A DNA stretch of 64,000 bases from Chelonoidis abingdonii (lineage: Eukaryota; Chordata; Testudines; Testudinidae). The translations under genes and the position numbers were made by a program. Every line of letters starts with the position of its first letter. The first letter of the stretch is position 1. Below the pieces are notes generated by a model. It did no database searches. It had not been told where the DNA came from and saw nothing but the letters and a program-made list of their open reading frames with translations. The stretch is from the NCBI RefSeq assembly GCF_003597395.2, contig NC_133770.1, positions 94,536,206-94,600,205 of the forward strand, in the 5' to 3' direction. Shown one piece after another: positions 55,886 to 64,000 of the stretch.

Positions 55886-56390
55886 CACACTAAAACCCTT
55901 CAGTGATTGAGACTAATGCATTTGAATCTCTCAATCTACTAAAATAAATACATATATTCTAAAAGATGTACTGGAAGTGTGACACAGTCTATATCCAGAT
56001 TTATTTTGGCATCTGGCTAGCACATTTTGAAAGGAAGCAAAATGGATTTTCTAAACACAAATGAAGTGATTACTCTGAGGCTGATCCTATGAGGCCACCT
56101 TGAAGTGAACATGAGTTTGGTACACAGAGGGCTGAATTTGAGAACATTAAAGCTGTGAAAAAGGGAGGGTAGAGGAGGGTCTAAATTCCAGACAAATATT
56201 TTAAGAATCCAATCTTTTTAATGAAGATTTCGTGTACCACACATTCCAGTCAGGACACAAACCTGTACCTAAATTTTTTAATCCACAATACTGTGTGTTT
56301 TCAGTAATAAAATAATCACATTTGGTAGTCTAATTGCTTTTATCTTTTCAAGGCGCTGTTCAAATAGTAACTCATTAATCTTCATGGCTA
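55886..56390. other. unassigned sequence
   Basis: AT-rich; nothing recognised. Confidence 0.4.
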
Positions 56391-56394
56391 AACA

Positions 56395-56530
56395 AATATC
56401 CCTCCTTTGCAAAAGGAGGACACTGAGACCGAGTTTTAATATTTTGTCCAAACCCACACAGAAGTCAGTTGTAAAACCAGGATTAGAACTCAGGATTTTC
56501 TGGCTGTCTGAGTCCTCTGAACGCATTACT
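56395..56530 (-). repeat. MIR-like relic (reverse)
   Basis: GCAAAAGGAGGACACTGAGACCGAG, CAAACCCACACAGAAGTCAGTTG and AAAACCAGGATTAGAACTCAGGATT correspond to the reversed MIR core, diverged. Confidence 0.55.
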
Positions 56531-57689
56531 CAGCTCAGTAGGTTTGTTTCTCATCTTTTGGAATGACTGTACCACCAATAAAACCACCTGAAACATTACA
56601 TCAGCTTGGTACAATTATATGTGAACGGGTTTTGATTCCTTTCATGTGTCGTATCCTGAGGTCATGTGAGGGAGTGATTTAAATGAACTCAAGCTATAGG
56701 TTTGAGTGATTTGGGCACAGTTTAATGGTGTCTATGTAAAACTTTCCCCTGATAGAACCCTTTGGGTTGGGCCTCCGTACCAGTCTCATTCTGAGACTAA
56801 AGCAATTTTATTTCTTTCAATTCAAGTGCAAGTTTTATTTACCTTATTCTCAGTAACACACACAGCAGTGCAGCGAGTGATTTCGCATTGTGAAGCTCAT
56901 TGATCTGCACAGCATGGAAAGAACTTTATAGCACACCATCATTTACTTAGGAAAGGTTTTCTTTCAATCCACCTTGTGCATGATCAACAGTAATAGAAGT
57001 CCTGCAGGTCTATATAAGTCACTGACGACACGGGCAAACCCATTGCTCCACTAGGGTTTGCCCAGGCCTCACTGATTAAAACACTCAGCAAACAAGTCTG
57101 TTGATACACAAGAGTATCTAGAGCCCAGTTCATTCCCATTTAGCTAGGTCAGTACTGCAGGGCTAATAGGAATTAAAAACAACAAAAACTTGTTTCTGAC
57201 TCTTGTGCCAGAAACGAGGACAGTACACACATGGGGCATACCTGTTAAATAAAAATATGTCACTTTTGCATAATCACTTTTCAGATTTGAATGGCACTTT
57301 AAAATACTTACAGCCATTGGAGTAGCCCGAATCCATAAGTGAAACTGACTGACGTTTCAGGGCTAAAAAGGCTATACCACGTCCTTCATCATGTTCATTA
57401 CCACTGTCAAAAGTGCCATGCTTCCACAGTAGTTCTCAGGAATGCAGCATCCAAAATGCCAACTTGAAATGGCACAACTAAGAGGTAGAGTTCTGGGTCT
57501 GGGCAAGCTATCGGGGTTCACAAATTAAGGCTTGATCCTAAGAGGTGCTGAGCACCCACAGGTTACTGACTTGAATGAGAATTGTGGGTTCTCATTGCCT
57601 CTCGAGATGAGGCCCTAGAGATGGGATAAATTTGTTAGGCAGTTTGCTATAGATAGACTCATTGTCCTATCCTGGTGCTGAGGAGACCT
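56531..57689. other. unassigned sequence
   Basis: No exon recognised; a worn hairpin phrase at 57530-57610. Confidence 0.4.
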
Positions 57690-57905
57690 GGGCTCTATTC
57701 CCAGCTCATCCATTGACCTGATGTGTGATCTTGGGCAAAATCACTTCACTTCTATTTCCCTTCACACTCTTTGTCTGTGTTGTCTACCTAAACTGTAAGC
57801 TCTTTGGGGCAGGGACTGCCTCTCACAATATGTTTGTACAGTGCCTGGCACAATGTGGAATCTGGTCTTGCTTAGGGCATGTTGGTGTTATTGCAATAAT
57901 AAATT
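57690..57905 (+). repeat. old MIR/LINE tail composite
   Basis: GATGTGTGATCTTGGGCAAAATCACTTCACTTC is MIR-like. It leads into AACTGTAAGCTCTTTGGGGCAGGGACTGCC, CAATATGTTTGTACAGTGCCTGGCACAATG and TTATTGCAATAATAAATTATG, the forward form of the old tail family. The frame 57725-58117 lies on top of this and is not a gene. Confidence 0.7.
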
Positions 57906-58439
57906 ATGCCTATCCCTCTGGTACTAGTATGTTTTCTAGGGTAAATCTGAGTAGCTGGTACTTCGTTACTCATATCTATTTGAATGAAGTGATAGGAAGC
58001 CTCTTAATTAAAATTAATAAAAATGTTTCAGAGAGGGCCACAGATTTGGTGGGGGGGAGGAGAGAGAGACTAGGAGTCCCAGACAGAAGAACTTGTAGAT
58101 CATTTTGTATGGCCTAGTGATAAATCTTTACTTTCAATTGCAAATCATTCGCTATCAGGAGATGGCTCCACTCTACACAGGCAGCTTTCCACTAGGCCAC
58201 AAATAGAAATGGGCATAAAGATGCTTATTGGTAAATAAATCAACCCAACGGAATTGGAAGAGGGAAACAGCACAAATCTCTCTCTGTCTGGATCTCTAAG
58301 ATTTATGGGAGAGAGATTTGCTGCTACTTTAAACCACATCGTTGTTTCTCGGGGTATGAATGGATGATTCTTTTGCATACATTTTGCAGGGTTGACTTAA
58401 GTAAGTCTTGACAACTCTCTTTCCCTGGGGACTAGACTA
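57906..58439. other. unassigned sequence
   Basis: No gene or repeat recognised. Confidence 0.4.
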
Positions 58440-58660
58440 AAAGTATTGTTTAGAAATCTAATATATGGTTTATTTACTCAATTTGTGCTGAGCACTACAG
58501 TTCCTTCAGGCCAGCTTCAGCAGCCCATTACTCTATTAATGCTCCATTACTGAAATTAGTGCTGTAATTGGAAGTGGGGAGGATGATGGGGAAGGGGACA
58601 CTTTTTAAAGGAGCCGGTCCAGTTTAATCCTATCACAGATTAAAACATTGGAAAAACTAA
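58440..58660. promoter_or_regulatory. candidate conserved non-coding element
   Basis: Repeat-free stretch with a run of TAAT/ATTA words: CCCATTACTCTATTAATGCT, CCATTACTGAAATTAGTGC and TGTAATTGGAAG, then CCTATCACAGATTAAAAC. Homeodomain-site density suggests an enhancer; unproven. Confidence 0.3.
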
Positions 58661-58676
58661 TTTGCCTCCCACACTC

Positions 58677-58700
58677 TTTTTTTTTTTTTTTTTTTTTTTT
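58677..58700. repeat. poly-T run, 24 bases
   Basis: Poly-T at the right edge of the block above, followed by AAAGAGAGAG. Could be a retroposon tail but no adjacent element is recognised. Confidence 0.95.
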
Positions 58701-58899
58701 AAAGAGAGAGAAACACGATTCTATAATAAAATTCAAGAGCATGAAATGAACAACTGATAGGTTGCAACGCCAAGCCAATCAGTGTAAATTTAAATTAAGA
58801 GGACACATTTGTAACATAAAGATGACAAGTGTCTAACATGGGGAGGAATACAAAGAGAAGTGTCATCTCAAGAAGCAAGCAGAAGCCTGTGTTGCTAAA

Positions 58900-59135
58900 C
58901 AGATTAAGGCCTTTGCCACCTACTCTGGGGGACACATACAATTTCAGCCAGCGGTCCAATGTGAAATGAGCTGGACGGTCTCAAGTGCCTTCTAAACAGC
59001 CAGCAGCTTGCTCTAAATGTTGAGTCTCTTGCAGGAGCTATTCATCTGGTCTCTTCTCACAGGGCTCAGACAAGTTTTAGATCCCAAGCGCTTGAGACAT
59101 TTACAAGTAGTGCTCCCTGAATTGCTTCCAGTCAA
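58900..59135. promoter_or_regulatory. candidate conserved non-coding element
   Basis: Mixed-composition block without repeat hallmarks (for example CAGCCAGCGGTCCAATGTG, AGGAGCTATTCATCTGG, CCCAAGCGCTTGAGAC). AAGCGCTT is an 8 bp palindrome. Conservation would need comparison. Confidence 0.22.
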
Positions 59136-59239
59136 GACTGAGGGAATGAAGGGGAAAAAGAGCTGGGAATTTAGAGGAAAATGACCTTGTAGTCAAGACA
59201 CTGCACAAGGATTTAGGACATTTAGGTTAATTTCCTGGG

Positions 59240-59395
59240 TCCTCACAGCTTCCCTCCATTATCTTAGGTAAGTCACAATTTCTCTGTGCTCCTCTTTACG
59301 GATGGGGAACTAAGGAGATAACAAACATACCACCTCACTGGGATACAGTAAGGCTCATGTATGTGAGGTACTCAGGTACTACAGTGATGGAGGCC
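59240..59395 (+). repeat. MIR-like relic
   Basis: CCTCACAGCTTCCCTCCATTATCTTAGGTAAGTCACAATTTCTCTGTGCTCC, then ACGGATGGGGAACTAAGGAG and CCACCTCACTGGGATACAGTAAGGC follow the MIR core order with heavy divergence. Confidence 0.5.
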
Positions 59396-60585
59396 ATATA
59401 TACTACCCAGACAGCACAATCAGTTCTTTACAGCTGTGAGAAACAAACTGCCAAGTTTTTGTGCACAGAAATGATAGCTTGTCACTGTTAAAAATATTTT
59501 CACAAAGTACATTTGAGGCAGAAATGTTCAATATCTGAGTTTTTGCTGTTGCAAACCCTGCTTTAATTCAGAGGATGAGTTTGTTTGGGATGATAGGATT
59601 TTTGAAGAAAAAAAAAATCCTTTGTAGCTTGATTGAATGTGGAATCTGTTTCTCTCTACTTACTAATCATCCGAGTGGTATAGATAAAACACCTTTGGTC
59701 AAAGTTTCCCCTGCCATCCGTGCTTGTGCACTGTGCCAATTCACTACCTCTCTAAGCTCCACCCCAGAGAGGATTGTATTTCACTGGGGCTAGTATGTAA
59801 TAATTTAAGAACGTTGTTATTGGGGTAGTTAACTTTATGGCTTTATTGGATTATTGAAATGTTTACTAAATACATATATTGGTTTAGTTTAATAGCAGGG
59901 ATGTTGGGAAATTAGTAGGAAGGCAACACAATAGCTTGTTAAGCAACGTCCTGGTAAACATGGCAGGGATCCTTAAGAGACAATGCCTGAGCTTTTAGCT
60001 GGGAAGATGCTATTTCCAGTCTCCAGCCAAAGTTACTCGACTTCTTGTGCCAAGGCTAGGAGCCAAGAAGCTAAAAGACACTAAACAGTTAAAAATGCCA
60101 CAGGGGGAGGCAGCTGTCAGGAGGCTGTTCACAGAAAACAGACTGACAGAGGCAGGCTCCTCTGCAGGAGATGAAGCACCAAAAGTTGCCTGGCCCACTA
60201 CCACAGGCTGGAAGAGTTTATAGTAAGATGGACACAGGTATAGGCCTTTTACTGTGTTAAAACCCTTTCTTCTCTTGGGATATGCTTTGTTCCTGCTCTT
60301 TTGGGCTGACAAAGCCGTCTGGCTACCTGTATTAATGAGTGGTCAACATGCTCCCAAAGGGAAGAACTCCATGTGCCAAAACCAGTCACATCTGCTGAGT
60401 AATCACAGTTGGTACACAGAGGGCTGTAGTCCAGGGCCCTGCTTGGAGAGTGGGAGAATCAGGGATCCCACCCCAGCAGAGGTGAAGGCATGAGGCGTAA
60501 GAGCTCACAGGGTGCACTCAGAGAGACAAAGGTGGAGCTATCCTGGTAACCAAGACACCATATATGAGCATAAAATTTGCAGGTG
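59396..60585. other. unassigned sequence
   Basis: Region 59880-60540 has a texture like an old LTR or DNA-element relic but I find no termini. No coding exon recognised. Confidence 0.35.
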
Positions 60586-60728
60586 AGACCAGCAATTTTG
60601 GGTGCCCAATCTGACATCTTAAATGGGCTTAATTTTCAGAGGGCAGGTGGCTCAGCACATTCTCAAAGCCAGGCAGCAACACGTGAGGCACCCAAAAAAT
60701 CACTAGTCACTTTTGAAAATTTAGCCCT
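60586..60728. repeat. family D foldback element
   Basis: Left: GACCAGCAATTTTGGGTGCCC and ATCTTAAATGGGCTTAATTTTCAG. Right: ACGTGAGGCACCCAAAAAATCACTAGTCACTTTTGAAAAT. Same family as 20451-20650 and 27413-27547. Confidence 0.75.
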
Positions 60729-61959
60729 TACTTTTGTTGCTATTGGCTTTGTTATTTGGTAAGCTGGCCAATGGGGAATAGGATCATATTTCAAATGAGA
60801 GTTTCACATTTAAAACAACCCCCAAAAAAACAAAACAGAAGGGTGGTTCTTGCTTTGTGGCAGTATATGGTAACATACAGGAGCAAAGTGAATCACTTCT
60901 TTTGGATATATCAATAGTTTGGTGTTAGAAATGACCCTGAGCCACAAAATCAGGATCCCAGTCAAAACTTCCACAGAGTTCAGTGGTGTTCTGCACTGAG
61001 CATTTGGAACAGGCCCATCTCCATTTATATGCCGGGGCTGATTGCATTGGATCCTAACGTGGGTGTGCAGCTGGTGGCAGAGGGGCAATAAGCCTTCCAC
61101 ACTCCTTGCACAGGGCCAGTCATAACAGGAACACAGGCTCTACTCTCTAAGCTACCTCAGAAAGCACAGGGAATAGGCAGAGCCATAGACCTTCCTCCCT
61201 ACAAACTGATGATGTGACTTGACTGCCTGTGTGCCGGGAAGCTGCTGCCACTGAGCACTGTGCTCAGGGGCATCATGCCTCCTGAGTCACAGTCTCTCCC
61301 CAGAGCTCCCTCTTGGGTGGTACTTTTCCCATGCTCCCACCACAGTCAAATACCTACCTGGCACAAGCTGTCCCTAAATGTATTATTCTTCTGTTTGTTA
61401 TGTTCTCTACTTTTGTCTGTTTAAAACAAAACATGTAGTACCCGACCTTGCCCTGAGAACCATGCAGGGGACCCCTGGCTCATCTGGAAGTGAGCAGGGC
61501 TCTACATGGACACCAGGGTAGGCCCATATAGAGTCAGTTGCTGGACTGGGCCTTCCTATGTGTAACCACTTTCCCCCCCCACTGCTGTTGTAGGGCTCCC
61601 CTATGGGCCATTATTTCTCCATTAGAGGAAGTGGCAGGGGAGATGGGTGTGTGAAGTCTTGTTTCCAGTGACATTGGCCACAAATAAGTTCAGTCTAATC
61701 AGAAGAAACCACACCTTGCCTCATCATGTAACTTACAGAAAAGTTAGTTCTCTCTACATCATTCAAAGCTCCATTTTTGTTCCATTAAGGTCAAGAAATA
61801 AACAGTTAATGCATTCAAATACCATTAATACTGTCCTGTAGTGACACCTGAGGGTGGGGAGAGAGATGAAAAAAACTCCCAAAAGCTTTAAAATCGGTTT
61901 AATCTAGACCAGCTACTAAAATGGTTTCATCATAATTATATGCTTATTGCACAGTATCC
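60729..61959. other. unassigned sequence
   Basis: No exon or named repeat. C run near 61570. Confidence 0.4.
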
Positions 61960-62040
61960 CCCACAGGGCAGAGTTAAGGTTATATAGCTGCCTTAACTAT
62001 GTATTTCCTTATTTTAACATGGTTTGATTTTTGCTCTGAA
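61960..62040 (-). repeat. family A 3' end fragment (reverse)
   Basis: Reversed, it reads AATAAGGAAATACATAGTTAAGGC and AGCTATATAACCTTAACTCTGCCC, matching the AAAGTTAGGAAGTGCCAGAATTAAGG segment at 54160-54190 and its inverted copy at 55056. Confidence 0.6.
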
Positions 62041-64000
62041 GGTTCTCAACTTAATGATTGTTCTGAGGTTAATGTCAACATCCCTGTAATGTTTTTACCC
62101 TTAAGTTACTGCTATGTACTGAACTGTAACTCCATATTAATGTACTTTTGTATGCTGGAATATTTATCATCCATCTTTGAGACACACAGTACAGACTATT
62201 ACATCATGAGGCTGCTGACAGATGCTGCGATGCAGTTCTTTTCTGCCTGCTTCAGCACCAACTGAAGCGGAAGGCCTGTCTCATTTAGTGGCTTCTGCAA
62301 GGGAATAGGAAGAAGCATAGTACTTACTGCAGCATGAAGAGAAGAGAGATGCATCACAGAGGAAGTGCTCAGTAACATCAAAAACTGAAATCAAAGGGAA
62401 GCATGAAGATTGACTGCTGCCAACAGTCTTACCGTTCTAAGGTTCTACAGTCACCGTGATCAGCTACAAAGTCTAAGCAATTCGTGAATGAGAATAAAAG
62501 TGGGGAAGAGAGACTTCTTCAGTGGCAGAAATAGAAAAAGGCGGTGGCATGAGGAGACAGAATATTTGCTAGATTAAAACCCACTTTCCAGAACTCCAAC
62601 CCCAGATATGTTGAAAAGAGAAAAGACTGGCAGAGGTCTTTAGGATTTAATTCTTGTGGGTGCACCTAATTAGCACACTATCAGATATGTAGAACACGTT
62701 TTATATGGCAGATTCAAAGACTGTCCTATATTGATCTGTGAGGATAATCATTGTCCTACTGTTAGTAACAGAGAGTGAGGACACGAGTGGGCAGTCTTTG
62801 AATTTATTACTACTCTTTTCAATCAATAGGTCACGCTCCCGGAACAGCGTTACACAGTGTAAGTCTCTGATAACTCATCACAGACTTCATAGTCTGAGTT
62901 CTTCTCTTTCCAGGACTCAGACCCTATCATCACATAGGACAGTTCATTCTTCTAAGCCACAACTGCTTACCAAGGTGGTTTTGCTCCTGGGGACAGGGCC
63001 AGCACTGCTTTGCATAATATGTTCGTTGTCAAACTCAAACAGCACCACCACAAACCAGCAGCATACAGCTTAACATCATGTTGTGGGACGACAGTAGCTG
63101 GAAGCAGCAGACTGCCTGATGGGTTCTGCAATTTTGATTTAAACAAAACAAAAGTGAGTGGCTGTAATTTCACAGATGTGAGCAATTCATTAACTGGAAA
63201 AAGATGCAATAGTTCTAATGGGAACTGACTTGAGGGCCTTTTGGTGCAAATGACCATTTGCAGCTGCCTCTCTCACTAGGTCAGTGCAAGGCAATATATA
63301 GTCAGATGGAAAAATCAAACTGCGTATTAATTTGATAGTCTGTGATAGCATGGCAGCATTGCTAGGCAATATTTCTAGTCAGTGCCATGTGCACAGGTGG
63401 TCTGCCACCTCTAAATTTTATAGTACGTGATAACAGGAGGATCACACACATTCTATTAAATCATCCATGCTACTGTAGCTTATGTCAGTCTGTTAAAGGG
63501 CCAGAAACAAAATAGCTACAAGTTACCAAGCTGAGCAAGCTTGTACCCCAATATCTGGAGACTGGAATGGAAAGGGGTGAGTGGAAAGATAAAAGGGCTG
63601 TGCTCAGCTTTAAATTAGTCCCCAAATCAAACTGAATACCTCCTGTAGCACTCAGCACTTTTCCAAGTCTCTCTTCTCAGACGGCATTGCGGTACCAGAA
63701 AAATCTAGCCCACTATAACTGTGCACACTCGGTCCCTGCCGGAAACAGAGGCAAAGGCTATGAGTATTGCTGGACCAAAAGAACATTTCCTGATTTCGAA
63801 GTAGGTAGGCAGAAGAACCACACCATGCACTGACAGAGTCTGAGGCTCCTGGGTAGGCAGTGTGAAGGGAAGGGAAAGAAAATGGCTCCTAGGATGGCCA
63901 GTATTCTCAGAGATATTTGTGTACCTCAAAAGGTTTGCTCTCTCATTGGAGCTAAAATCTGGTGAATTTTGCCAGGTTTAAGGGTTCAAAGGGTCACCAT
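62041..64000. other. unassigned sequence to window end
   Basis: No exon, RNA gene or repeat family recognised. Frames 62738-63073 (+) and 62967-63257 (-) overlap on opposite strands and have no domain. Confidence 0.4.

Noticed and set aside
57725..58117. 130-codon plus-strand frame with hydrophobic N-terminus
   Set aside because: It overlies a MIR/LINE tail composite; the hydrophobic start is translated repeat sequence.
1..64000. CRISPR array, bacterial operon, rRNA or phage content
   Set aside because: No regularly spaced identical repeats, no prokaryotic gene density and no rRNA sequence; vertebrate repeats throughout.

Overview
This is a 64 kb stretch of vertebrate nuclear DNA, most probably from a cryptodiran turtle. 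It is AT-rich, carries no convincing protein-coding exon, tRNA, rRNA or CRISPR array, and is dominated by degraded transposable elements. The turtle assignment rests on repeat content recognised from general knowledge: a tRNA-derived SINE with a CR1-like tail (48131-48314, minus strand), Penelope-like retroelements, CR1 LINE sequence, and many short inverted-repeat elements of kinds I associate with chelonian genomes. No database search was possible, so family names are by recognition.

Layout. 1-12 kb: a Penelope 3' end at the left edge, a candidate regulatory block, two copies of an unclassified long repeat ('family A') in opposite orientation, then a minus-strand Penelope-like element with a decayed GIY-YIG region, broken by a 25-N gap. 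The sequence left of that gap is a low-quality second version of the sequence right of it, so it is very likely an assembly artefact. 12-29 kb: hAT-type elements with visible terminal inverted repeats and 7-8 of 8 matching target duplications, AT-rich palindromic elements, a composite of tRNA-like heads, and ancient LINE/MIR-like tails. 28.8-31 kb: a nested stack, CR1 split by a 0.72 kb hAT-type element, followed by a Penelope-like coding fragment with an open frame that runs into a 637-N gap. 31-48 kb: more palindromic elements, a second Penelope subfamily, a diverged direct duplication (45181-45335 and 46311-46483), and the SINE. 49.9-55 kb: a 900 bp TA-flanked Tigger/pogo-like element, a GC-rich hAT-type element with a perfect 8 bp target duplication, and a 1.9 kb copy of family A with a G-rich internal minisatellite. 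55-64 kb: mostly unassigned sequence with a few old repeats and candidate conserved non-coding blocks.

There is no operon or pathway logic here. What the window offers is a record of element insertion, a gap-edge artefact worth correcting, and several repeat families and possible regulatory blocks that merit comparative checks.
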